NCBI GenBank assembly: GCA_041398905.1
Contig: JAWKTV010000006.1
Location: 248,001-312,000 of the forward strand
Origin: JAWKTV01 sp041398905
GTDB lineage: Bacteria; Planctomycetota; Planctomycetia; Planctomycetales; Planctomycetaceae
DNA length: 64,000 bases
Reading direction: 5' to 3'
Shown: positions 19,768 to 28,713 of the stretch, piece after piece
Layout of the letters: each line of letters begins with the position of its first letter
Numbering within the stretch: position 1 is the first letter of the stretch
Translations under genes and position numbers: made by a program
Notes under the pieces: model-generated
Database searches by the model: none
Seen by the model: only the letters and a program-made list of their open reading frames with translations
Told to the model about the DNA's origin: nothing

Positions 19768-22743
19768 TCAGAACGGGATGTCGGCGTCGCGCTGGATGGG
19801 GAGGACTCGTTCCCGGTTCCGATCGTCCTCATTTTGTGGTTCGGCCGCTTCCAACGGCTGCGGCCGAGTCCGCCGCTCCGCCGGGACATCCAACTCAGCG
19901 AGCTGCCGAAACGCGTACTCCATGCAGCGGCGCAAGGTCCGGGCATCCTGACGCATGAACTCGTACATGTCTGGAGTCCTCGTCGCGCCTTGCAGTCCCT
20001 TCTCGAAGCCAGCCTTCAGTTGCTCGATCGCCTTCACAGTCCACTTTCGATTCGCGGGTCGTCGGGACGATCCTGCCGCAGACGCTCGACCGCGCGGCCA
20101 TAGGTGCAGGCGACGTTGTACAGAAACACCGGCTGATCGACGAAACGGCTCGATTTCAGGCTCTTCGATCTCGCGAATTCCTTCATCGATTCGTCCCAGC
20201 CGCACCTTCGCCAAAGCGATCGACGTGAGCCGCCTCATGATGATTCGATGATGCAGGAAGTGTCGCTCGTAGGCGGTGATGGCCCGCTCGAACTGCTCGC
20301 CCTGGTACAGCAGTTGTGCGAGAGCCAGCGATCGGTCGGCATCGGTGTCGCCAAGCTCCGCGGCACGCTCTAAGGTTGGGGAGCGCAGCCGCTTCGTCTT
20401 CGGCCAACAGGCTCAAGTTCGCCCGGAGGGCGTAGATATCCGCGCATTCGGGGTCCAGTCGTTCCCCGAGAGTCAATAGCTCCGCGACCCGCTGCTTTGC
20501 CGGCGAGTGCTTCCCGCAGTTCCGTCGCCTCCTCTTCAGAGGCCGTGGAAAGCTGCTTTCGAATCGACTCGATCTGGACGGCGGCACGAGTGGCGTCCCG
20601 TGTCACATTCACTGCCGGCGACGATCCCCGGTTGCCGCAGGCCCTCTCGGAACTGGCATGCAGTCGAGTATCCGCTCCGTTCCAGATGTTCAGCAGAATC
20701 TGGCGGGCTTCGGCCGTGCCGGTTCTTCCCAGCCCGCTGCACAAGAAGTGGGCCCTCGTCACCTGTTTCGGATCGGTGATGGCCTTGAGCGCGGACTCCA
20801 TCGCGGCGACCGCGGCGGGCGATCCGCTGGCCTGCAGCACCTGCACGGCGGTGTTCGTCAGGTTGGTGTCTTCCGACCCCAGCAACTGAATCGCCACCGC
20901 TTCAGCGGCGGTTGGCGACAACGTCTAGCGCGTTCATCGCCGCCAACTGTTCATGCACATCGAAAGCGGAGATGCGTTTCGTCAGCTCTGCGGCGATGCT
21001 CGCGTCTCCCAACAGACCCAACAACTGGATCACCTGCGCGCGGCCGCTTTCCATGCTGTCGAGGTGCTGGACGAGCATCGGCAATGCGCAGATCGCGTGC
21101 CTGGGCCAGGTACGTGTACAGCACGCCGGTCGGCGGGCGACGCGACAGTTCAGCAAGGGCATGTGACTGCGCGACGGCCCGGCACTCGGCGTCATCCAGT
21201 GTATTCAGCATCGAGAACGCCAGGTCTCGCAGGCCTCATTGTCGGACTGCAAGGACTCCAGCAGACGTTCTTTCAGCAGCGGATGTCCGAGTTGCTTGAG
21301 TGCCTCCAGGATGCCGAGCGAACTGCCGGGTCGTCGTGCCGGCTGAATCTCAGTATGACATCGCGCCATTCCGCTTGGCGCGGTGGTGAGAATGCTCATC
21401 AACCGCGCAGGCTCGAGCGGCACGTTCTGCTCCAACAGCTTTGCCAGCGCCGCCGTCGATTCGGGATAGCGGCTGCGAGCAAGACTGCGGATCGCCTCCT
21501 CGGCCAGTGCCGGTTCACTTCCCCGCACGGCGGCGACCAGCGCCTCGCGAGCGGTCTCCCCGGCAAAATACTGCAAAGCGGCAAGCACCGCCCGACGCAC
21601 CTCTGGCGACTCCGCGTTCTGCAGAGCCATCAGCGACGGCAGTGTGTCGGCGGGCAGCCGAACGGCACCATGCTCCAATGCCGCGACCTGTGCGTTGGGA
21701 TCGTTCCCCCGAAGCGCCGCGAGTATGTCGCGCGGGCGAGCCGCGCTGAACGCCGAAGCCAAAGCCGCGCTCACGGCCGACTCGAGCGTGGCATGCACGC
21801 CCACGCCAACAATCTCGGTCAGATTCTCCAGCCCCGCCACATGCAGTTCGTCAACAGCCTGCGGAAAGGGCGGCAACTGGTTGAACTGCCTGTTGTACGG
21901 ATTCGGCTGACGGCCCTGCTGCAGCCAGCGGAGCACAAACTCGTCCGGCGGAACGGCCAGTTCCGACCACACCAGAACTGCGCGCGCCACTCCCTGTTCA
22001 TGCAGCGAATCGAACTGCTCAACAAACGCCGCTACGTTGACGGTGTTCAGGTGGCCGCCTACCTCGATGATCGCCAGCGCGTCGCGTGGACCCGCGCGGC
22101 GGACCTTGAGATTCAGCCGCGCCGCCTCATGACGATTGAGGTTGAGCGATACGACCCGCCCCGGCAGCGGCAGTTCCAGCGTCATCGCCGGGATGAATGG
22201 CCCCGCATCGATCCCCGCGAACGCCAGCCAGGTCGCTTTGGTCTCCCCAGGCTCCAGCGCCAACTCCGCCGCCGCGACAGTCTCGCTCAACGGGACCGTC
22301 GTGCTTCCGACGCGGAAGCTGTAACTGTCGAAACCATCCGGCCGGTCCTCCAGACGAAACCGCTTACCGTCAACCACCAACTGCATCCCGGCCGTTCGGA
22401 CTATCTCCGGCTGGATGCCCTTGTTCGCGACCACCAGTCGAATCGCCACAAGCGGACGCCGTTGTCGGCGTATGGATTGGTGACCCCTGATGCACCGCCT
22501 GCAGCCAGGCGATCACCGGCCCGCTCGCAGCGGCTCGAACTCTCCAGCCGCCATCGTCTCGCCCGGTTCGACGATCTCATCGAGCCTCGCCTGTACCGAT
22601 TCCAGGTCTGGGATCGACAACACGGCCTCCGTCGCCGCGCGAACCGCCCGTTCCTTCACCGCCTCGGCGGTGCCCGCCAAGCACAACAGCATCAGCACGG
22701 CCGCTCCAACGAACGGACCAGTCTGGCGAAGAAGTTTCCGCAT
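19768..22743 (-). CDS. Secreted HEAT-repeat/TPR protein, many frameshifts
   Basis: A protein of about 990 residues, broken into at least five in-frame pieces. It begins with a signal peptide (MRKLLRQTGPFVGAAVLMLL to TAEA). A beta-rich N-terminal domain follows (residues about 90-215: MQLVVDGKRFRLEDRPDGF, VSLNLNRHEAARLNLKVRR). From about 21850 to 20620 there are repeated helical pairs typical of HEAT repeats (SPEVRRAVLAALQYFAGETA, EEAIRSLARSRYPESTAALA, GSPAAVAAMESALKAI). The end carries TPR-like sequence (LAKVRLGRIDEGIREI, GFEKGLQGATRTPDM). Frame changes fall near 22515-22450, 21200, 20905-20890, 20640-20600, 20410 and 20240-20100. It converges on the methyltransferase gene with a 44-base gap. 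The role is unknown; a scaffold or envelope protein is possible. Confidence 0.65.
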
Positions 22744-22916
22744 GAGGCTACTCAATGCAATCCGGGTTCCCGCTGCACGCACCGCTGCGATTGTGGCAAT
22801 CATACCATGCTCGGCGTCTAAAGGCAGATGTCAATCCACAAACGGCGATGCTGCGGAGTGCGGTCGCCCGCTGGTGTGGACGCGCCAGCACATCACCACG
22901 GCGATACTCAGTTCTG

Positions 22917-22950
22917 TCGCCGCGTCTCTGCGTCTCCGCGTTGAGGTTCC
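22917..22950. repeat. Possible dispersed CTCCGCGTCTC-type repeat
   Basis: The stretch contains CGCGTCTCTGCGTCTCCGCG, two near-copies of a CGYGTCTCYGCG unit. Its reverse strand reads NAETQRRG, the hallmark of a dispersed non-coding repeat seen in many environmental bacteria, from memory. It lies in the 410-base gap between the HEAT gene and the ABC transporter, where I see no real gene. Confidence 0.4.
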
Positions 22951-23153
22951 GCGCCTCACCATGCAGCAATGGCTCGCCGACGTGCCTACCTGCAACCACG
23001 TCGCAACTGCTTGTCAGTCCGTCAGCGATGCGGTAGCTTGACGCTCCGCACCGGGCTTGGCCAGCCGGGTCAGTTCCTGATTCGCGGTTCCCGAGCATCT
23101 CTTCCAGCGGAAGTGCTGCCCGCGGTTCGCAGATACTCGGCGAGACGGACTCA

Positions 23154-23825
23154 ATGTCGCTGCTACTGGAGAATGTCCGCAAGAGCTACCGGGAACCCGG
23201 CGGCCGGCAATTGCCCGTACTCAACATCGATCGCTTCTCGATCGAACCGGCCGAACAGGTAGTGCTGATCGGCCAGAGCGGCGGCGGAAAGACGACGCTG
23301 CTCAACGTCATCGCGGGGATCACCTCCGTCGACGCGGGTCGCATTCTGGTTGACGGCGTCGATGTCGCCCGACTCAACGAGGTCCGCCGCGATCGATTCC
23401 GGGCCGAACGGATCGGCATCGTGTTTCAGACATTCAACCTCCTCCCGGCCTTCACCGCCTTGGAGAATGTACTGCTGGGAATGACGTTTTCAGGCCGCGT
23501 CGACCGCGGCTACGCCCGGGAGTTGCTTGATCGGGTCGGACTGTCGCATCGTCTCAATCATCGTCCGCCGCAGATGTCAGTGGGTGAGCAGCAGCGGGTG
23601 GCGGTGGCTCGGGCGCTGGCCAACCGGCCCAGGCTGATGCTCGCCGACGAGCCAACCGCCAACGTTGACACCGGCAATCAGCAGATGATCCTCGACTTGC
23701 TTCGGCAAGCCTGCCGCGAGCACGAAGTCTCGCTGCTGCTGGTGACACACTCGACCGAAGTTTCGGGACAGTTCGACCGCGTGGAGACCCTCTCCCGCTT
23801 CAACAAGCCGGGAGTCACGGAATGA
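23154..23825 (+). CDS. ABC transporter ATP-binding protein (LolD/MacB type)
   Basis: A 223-residue ATPase subunit. Walker A is GQSGGGKT (residues 40-47), the Q loop is VFQTFNLLPAFTALENV, the signature is MSVGEQQRVAVARAL (a variant of LSGGQ), Walker B is LMLADEPTANVD, and the switch His is in LLVTHS. The FNLLPAFTALENV segment is typical of the LolD/FtsE/MacB group, which pairs with FtsX-type permeases to extract lipoproteins or drive other envelope work without moving substrate across the membrane. Its stop overlaps the start of the permease gene as ATGA (23822-23825), so the two form a translationally coupled pair. Length and frame are normal. Confidence 0.93.
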   Translation: MSLLLENVRKSYREPGGRQLPVLNIDRFSIEPAEQVVLIGQSGGGKTTLLNVIAGITSVDAGRILVDGVDVARLNEVRRDRFRAERIGIVFQTFNLLPAFTALENVLLGMTFSGRVDRGYARELLDRVGLSHRLNHRPPQMSVGEQQRVAVARALANRPRLMLADEPTANVDTGNQQMILDLLRQACREHEVSLLLVTHSTEVSGQFDRVETLSRFNKPGVTE

Positions 23826-25225
23826 GTCTCTGGAGCATCGCCTGGAAAAGTTTGAAGCAACGGTGGCTGGCTTCGTCGCTGACGGGCTTCAGCGTCGCGC
23901 TGGGCATCGCACTGATGGTGCTGGTGCTGATCATCAACGGCGTGTTCACGCGCATGTTCTCCCAGAATTCGGTGGGGTACGACCTCGTCATCGGCCCCAA
24001 GGGGAGCGAATGGCAGCTCGTGCTCAACACGATTTTCCGCGTCGACCGTGCGCTCAACGACATGCCCTGGCGATACTACGAACAACTCAAAGAAGATCCG
24101 GACTTCCGCGAGGTGATTCCGTTCGCCGTCGCCGACGTGACGAGCGAAGGACAGTTCCCCATTGTCGCGACGATCCCGCGATTCTTCAGCGTGCCATACG
24201 CCTACAATCGCTCGTTCGGCATTCCTGACGACGGCGAGAGCACCTTCCTGCGGGGGACGTGGGACGCCGTGGTCGGGTCGGAGGTCGCTCGCAAGAATGG
24301 CTGGAAGGTCGGCTCGACGTTCCAACTGCTGCACTCAGGCACAGGCGAAGATGCACACATCCACGACGAGAAGTTCACCGTGGTTGGCGTGCTCGCGCCG
24401 ACGGGCACCGCGAACGATCGGACCGCCTTCATTCACATCGACGGGTTCTTCCTCCTTGACGAACATGGCGGCACCGTCGACTCGAACGTCGAGCGCGAGA
24501 TGCTGTGGTTCCAGGAGTCGAAAGAGCAGATCGAGCAGCGCTACAGCGAAGTCATCCCCAAGATGCGGGCCGAGGAGGAACGAAAGGCCAGGGCCGAAGC
24601 GGAAGGCCGGCACTATCATTCGCATCTCGCCCCATCGGTGCTGACGAAGCGAATCAGCGCGGCGCTGGTGGTGATGCGGGGCTCTCCGGACCGCCCGAAC
24701 ATGGACGAGATCAACCGCAGTACGCAGGCGGCCGCAAAGGCGGCCGAACTCCGTGAGACGTTCGCCGCACAAGGGGTACAGCCGTTCGGGGTGATGTACG
24801 AGATTCAGGACAAGCTCATCGGGAACGTCAATCTCGCGCTGCTCGTGCTGACCGTGGTAATCGTGATTGTCTCGGGCATCGGGATCTTCGTGAGTATCTA
24901 CAACTCGATGTCCGATCGGCGGCGGCAGATCGCGATTCTGCGGGCGCTGGGTGCCCCGCGGAGCAGCGTCTTTCTGGTGATTCTGTTCGAGTCGCTGATC
25001 CTTTGTGTCGGCGGCTGCCTGGTGGGACTGTTGATCGGGCATGGTCTGGTGTTCATTGCTTCACCAATCCTCGAGGCCCGGTCAGGTTTCCTGGTCGACC
25101 CCTTCAGCTTTGAACGCGCGGAACTGTACCTGATCCCCGCCCTCGCCGTGATGGCGACGCTCGTCGGATTCCTGCCGGGAATGACTGCCTATCGGACGGA
25201 CGTCGCCCAATCGCTCAGCGAGTGA
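23822..25225 (+). CDS. FtsX-like ABC transporter permease (LolE/MacB type)
   Basis: A 467-residue permease partner of the ATPase just upstream. It has one N-terminal TM helix (residues about 18-42, SLTGFSVALGIALMVLVLII), a periplasmic domain of about 300 residues, and three C-terminal TM helices (NLALLVLTVVIVIVSGIGIF, VFLVILFESLILCVGGCLVG and IPALAVMATLVGFLPGM). The MacB-core/FtsX order and the SDRRRQIAILRALGAPRSSV coupling motif are clear. The periplasmic domain includes a long charged helix (RAEEERKARAEAEGRHYH). Substrate is unknown; lipoprotein release or export of a small exported molecule are both possible. The frame is intact. Confidence 0.9.
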   Translation: MSLWSIAWKSLKQRWLASSLTGFSVALGIALMVLVLIINGVFTRMFSQNSVGYDLVIGPKGSEWQLVLNTIFRVDRALNDMPWRYYEQLKEDPDFREVIPFAVADVTSEGQFPIVATIPRFFSVPYAYNRSFGIPDDGESTFLRGTWDAVVGSEVARKNGWKVGSTFQLLHSGTGEDAHIHDEKFTVVGVLAPTGTANDRTAFIHIDGFFLLDEHGGTVDSNVEREMLWFQESKEQIEQRYSEVIPKMRAEEERKARAEAEGRHYHSHLAPSVLTKRISAALVVMRGSPDRPNMDEINRSTQAAAKAAELRETFAAQGVQPFGVMYEIQDKLIGNVNLALLVLTVVIVIVSGIGIFVSIYNSMSDRRRQIAILRALGAPRSSVFLVILFESLILCVGGCLVGLLIGHGLVFIASPILEARSGFLVDPFSFERAELYLIPALAVMATLVGFLPGMTAYRTDVAQSLSE

Positions 25226-25544
25226 CGTCAGGCGACCATTCGCCGGGCTGTCGTCAGAAGCAGCGCGAGGACTCCTGCATACCGCTGCGCGGCGTGAGTC
25301 TCCCAGATTACCACAGCGGCGCAACAGCCGTTACAGGCGTCACAGCTTATCACGCGATCCGCCTGTAGGGACGGTGCCGAATACGATGGCGGCAATGAGG
25401 ACGCCTGTTTCTCCAGTTGGAAACAGTCGTCGTCCCACCATCGAGTTGAATGTTCGTTACCACCCTTCCGATCAACTACGACAGCGGTTGTCGTGCCCGA
25501 CGAGTGTCGCAGCGCGTTGCCAATCTGCCAGGTTGAGGACAGGG
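25226..25544. other. Intergenic region, nothing identified
   Basis: The 319 bases between the ABC permease and the lipoprotein gene contain no convincing ORF. The lipoprotein frame is open back to 25374, but without a plausible start. A short TCCA-GT-TGGA palindrome near 25414 is the only feature, and I give it no weight. Confidence 0.35.
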
Positions 25545-26042
25545 ATGTCGATGCGATTGCTTAGCCTCACACTGCTGCTGTTCACTGGTTGCCAGTCCCT
25601 GGGGATGCGCGGCGCTGCGGAGAACTGTGGTCCGTGCGTCTGTGTTGACTCCCCCTGCTATCGCCGCAAGTTGGACGACTGGCACACCACCGCCGTCGCG
25701 AAGAAGTGCGCGAACAAGGCGCTCTTGAACTGCCCGGGCGTGCCGAGTTGCGACTACCGCGACGGGTTCACCCAGGCTTACGTCGATGTCGCACAAGGTT
25801 CGGACGGCACCGCACCGCCGGTTCCGGCCGAACAGTACTGGGGCGTGTGCGGACGCACGGGCTGCGGACACCAGCGTGCCGCAGACTGGTATGCGGGCTA
25901 CAACGCCGGTGCCGCCAGAGCTTTGGCGAACTGTCAACTTGGCGGCAAGACGGTCGCGACTTCGGGCGCGAGCTACGCGATTCGACCGACCGGCCATGCG
26001 GGCGCGATGGCTTGCAGCGACGGAAACTGTTCGCCCTGGTGA
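25545..26042 (+). CDS. Small Cys-rich lipoprotein, planctomycete-type
   Basis: A 165-residue lipoprotein. The leader MSMRLLSLTLLLFTGC carries a lipobox ending in Cys16, so it is predicted to be lipid-anchored in the cell envelope. The mature part has many cysteines in the early region (CGPCVCVDSPCYRRK) and later the segments DGFTQAYVDVAQGSDGTAPP, AEQYWGVCGRTGCGHQ and ADWYAGYNAGAARAL. The DGF/YxDVAxGxxGxxPxxPPxxYW pattern resembles a family I associate with planctomycetes. It lies 164 bases before the polysaccharide export gene on the same strand, so a role in envelope polysaccharide is inferred only from position. ATG 25545 or 25551 could be the start. Confidence 0.7.
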   Translation: MSMRLLSLTLLLFTGCQSLGMRGAAENCGPCVCVDSPCYRRKLDDWHTTAVAKKCANKALLNCPGVPSCDYRDGFTQAYVDVAQGSDGTAPPVPAEQYWGVCGRTGCGHQRAADWYAGYNAGAARALANCQLGGKTVATSGASYAIRPTGHAGAMACSDGNCSPW

Positions 26043-26206
26043 GGCGTGGGAAGTTCGTTTGCGGAGTGTGCGGCCTGAAGACGGTTCGCTGGTTGTTGAT
26101 TGACGCCGACCGATTTTCGGGAACTTCGATCCAGACACGATGCGGGCTTGCGTGGTTCCGGCTCAAGGTCGAGCGGGGACGAGGTAACAGAGTCACGGAT
26201 GATGCC

Positions 26207-28432
26207 ATGAGCGATTCACGGTCCCGGAACACCTCCGTCACGTCAAACGTTCCGTTGGGCGCGAAGCTCCTGCGGGGCGGATTGCTGGCGTCACTGCTGA
26301 CGCTCGCCGCCGGATGTGGCGCGATTCATCCCATCCGCGGCATTCCTGCGGGGCATGTCCCCTACGAGTTCCTCGGCCCGTCCCGAGATGGACTCCGGCC
26401 GATCAACCCGATGCTGCTGACTCGTTCTCAGCCGCGGGAGCATCTGGTCGATTCAGGGGATGTACTGTCGATCTACGTGCCCGGCGTGCTCGGATCGCGA
26501 TCGGCGGATGCGACGACGATCGGCGAGGTGCCGCCCATCAACTTCCCACAAGACCGCGAGATTCCACCCACGCTCGGATTTCCGATTCACGTTCGCGGCG
26601 ATGGCATGATCTCGCTGCCGCAGATCCCGCCCATCAACGTCCAGGGGCAGACTCTCGCGCAGGTCGAAGAGTCGATTCGGCGCGCTTACACCGTTCCCAA
26701 GCAGATCATCCCGTCCGGAGCCGACCGGATCCTCGTGAGCCTGCAGCGGCCCCGAGAGTATCGTGTGATGGTCGTGCGCGAAGACTCAACTCCGGGATTC
26801 ACCACTGGAGGCCCCGGATCGATCAATCTCGGCAATTCGCGGCGTGGTTCGGCCCGCGTGGTGAGCTTGAAGGCCTTCGAGAACGACGTACTGCATGCGC
26901 TCGCCCGCGAGCAGGGTGTCGATGGCCTGCCAGGCCTCGATGCGGAGGGTGCGATCTACGTGATTCGCCGTCGGAACAGCGGTGGCTGCAATCCGCTGAA
27001 CGGAATGTCGGGTCCGACCGATTTCGGAATGCCGACCGGCGGGCAGTACATGCCGGCCGCGGCGATGTACGGCACCTCCTCCCTGCCAAGCCCCGCCCAC
27101 GGAGCCGCCGAGCCTTATGCTGCGGGCAACTCCTACGAGGCGAACAACCCGTATGGCGTCGACGGTGCATACGGCCCGTCAGCCGAGGTGGCGCAGCCTG
27201 TCATTCGCTTCCAGTCGCCGACGAGCGATTACCGCTCAAACGCCGCCCGCTCCGGAGGCGGCCACGCGATCTTTGCAGGAACAGGCGCGAACGCTGAAAC
27301 TCGCCGGAACGTCGCCGGGGTCGCCCGTGGCGGAAGTGCCGGTCACAGCCTGACACAGCGGTCCGCAAGTCCGGTTCAGTTCAACGGCTTGCAGACAAGC
27401 GGCAACTATCGTTCGGGTGGCTTCAGCACGATGCCCGCGGCCGGCCTATATGGTCAGCAACCTGCTGCCGCATACCATCGCGCAGGGCCGGGGCCGATTC
27501 CCAACGGTGGCTACCAAATGACAACCCCACCTGGCTCGATGGCGATGACGATGCCGGCCGGTCCTGCATCACAGACGGACTTCCAGGCTCAAGCCCGCCA
27601 TCTTTCACAGCAGGAGCTTCAGATGGCGGCTGCCGTACACGGCGTGCTGTTGCCGCCCGGCCCGCATCCCGCATCGCAGTCGTCGTTCGGTATTCGTCAG
27701 GTCGCGGCGATCGAGGCTGCTGGAGTCGTGCCGACGAACTACCCCGTCCAATCGTCGCCGCACATGCCGACCTCGGAGCCGCTGCCGCTCGTGGACCAGC
27801 AGTTGGGTGCATACCCGCCGGCCGCGATGTCTCAGGGAGGCTGGGACAACTCGCCGTACTTCGGCTCGATGATCGATGGAGGTATGACTTCGACGATCGA
27901 CGGACCGGGCGTCCTGCGGATTCCGGTGCGCGTCGCTCCGGGAGAACAGATCAGCATCTCGGAAAGCGACGTGACGCTGTACGACGGCGACATCGTATTC
28001 ATCGAGGCCCGCAATAGCGAAGTCTTCTACACGGGCGGCCTGCTGGGTGGTGGGCAATACACGCTGCCGCGTGACTATGACTTGCGTGCCCTGGAAGCAA
28101 TCTCGCTCGCCCAGTCGGGCAATCAACAAACGGGCGGGGGACGGCAGCAGTCGTCCGGTGGTGCATCGGCCCTCAATCAGGACGTGACGATTTCAGCCAG
28201 TCGCCTGATCATTGTCCGTCGGCTCGACAACGGAACCCGTGTCCCGATCGAGATCGACCTCAACAAGGCGAAGCGGGATATGACCGGCCGGCAGAATGTC
28301 GTCATCCAGCCGGGGGACTACCTGTACCTGCAGTACGGCTTCCTCGAAGGTGTTGGAGCCTTCTTTGAGCGACACCTGCTGGAAGGGGCCCTGTTTGGCG
28401 TCGCCGGTGCCCAGTTGACGACCGGCAACTGA
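26207..28432 (+). CDS. Polysaccharide export outer-membrane lipoprotein (Wza-like)
   Basis: A 741-residue lipoprotein with lipobox LTLAAGCGAI (Cys37). The N-terminal Poly_export domain starts at about residue 80 (HLVDSGDVLSIYVPGVLGS), continues with GFPIHVRGDGMISLPQIPPI, and includes the SLBB-like part RILVSLQRPREYRVMVV. Residues about 260-560 are a low-complexity region rich in Gly, Ala, Ser, Pro, Tyr and Met. A second SLBB-like module follows (DGDIVFIEARNSEVFYTGG), then an LRALEAISLAQ helix and a C-terminal hydrophobic end (LYLQYGFLEGVGAFFERHLL). It would form part of an outer-membrane exit channel for capsule or exopolysaccharide. No Wzc-like kinase or glycosyltransferase is in view. The frame is intact and converges with moaD after 24 bases. 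Confidence 0.85.
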   Translation: MSDSRSRNTSVTSNVPLGAKLLRGGLLASLLTLAAGCGAIHPIRGIPAGHVPYEFLGPSRDGLRPINPMLLTRSQPREHLVDSGDVLSIYVPGVLGSRSADATTIGEVPPINFPQDREIPPTLGFPIHVRGDGMISLPQIPPINVQGQTLAQVEESIRRAYTVPKQIIPSGADRILVSLQRPREYRVMVVREDSTPGFTTGGPGSINLGNSRRGSARVVSLKAFENDVLHALAREQGVDGLPGLDAEGAIYVIRRRNSGGCNPLNGMSGPTDFGMPTGGQYMPAAAMYGTSSLPSPAHGAAEPYAAGNSYEANNPYGVDGAYGPSAEVAQPVIRFQSPTSDYRSNAARSGGGHAIFAGTGANAETRRNVAGVARGGSAGHSLTQRSASPVQFNGLQTSGNYRSGGFSTMPAAGLYGQQPAAAYHRAGPGPIPNGGYQMTTPPGSMAMTMPAGPASQTDFQAQARHLSQQELQMAAAVHGVLLPPGPHPASQSSFGIRQVAAIEAAGVVPTNYPVQSSPHMPTSEPLPLVDQQLGAYPPAAMSQGGWDNSPYFGSMIDGGMTSTIDGPGVLRIPVRVAPGEQISISESDVTLYDGDIVFIEARNSEVFYTGGLLGGGQYTLPRDYDLRALEAISLAQSGNQQTGGGRQQSSGGASALNQDVTISASRLIIVRRLDNGTRVPIEIDLNKAKRDMTGRQNVVIQPGDYLYLQYGFLEGVGAFFERHLLEGALFGVAGAQLTTGN

Positions 28433-28455
28433 TGCGGAGCGAGCACCCGATCGCG

Positions 28456-28713
28456 TTACCCGCCGCTCACCGGCGGGAACGCGGCGATCTCCGCACCCTC
28501 GACAATCTTCGTGGCGTCGGTCGCGTACTCGCTATTGACGGCAATCAGCAGCGTCGAAGCGAGCCGCTCCAGTCGCGGAGCGGAGCGTAACAGCGCGGCT
28601 CGCAGCGCGGCGACATTCACCGACACATCCGGTCCGTCGGGCAGATCCACCTCGAGCGACGCCGCTCCCGCCAGATCCCGCGCGGCGGCGAACAATTGCA
28701 CACGCACCGTCAT
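28456..28713 (-). CDS. moaD: Molybdopterin synthase small subunit MoaD
   Basis: An 85-residue ubiquitin-like sulfur carrier. It begins VRVQLFAAARDLAGA and ends with the diagnostic PPVSGG, the Gly-Gly tail that becomes a thiocarboxylate and transfers sulfur in molybdopterin synthesis. Length fits the family (about 80-85). Its ATG overlaps the stop of the upstream FAD/Fe-S oxidoreductase as ATGA (28710-28713), so translation is coupled. No moaE, moaA or other molybdopterin gene is in the window. A 7-bp stem at 28457-28476 is part of the coding end and might also act as a terminator toward the convergent exporter gene. Confidence 0.85.
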   Translation of the reverse strand: MTVRVQLFAAARDLAGAASLEVDLPDGPDVSVNVAALRAALLRSAPRLERLASTLLIAVNSEYATDATKIVEGAEIAAFPPVSGG

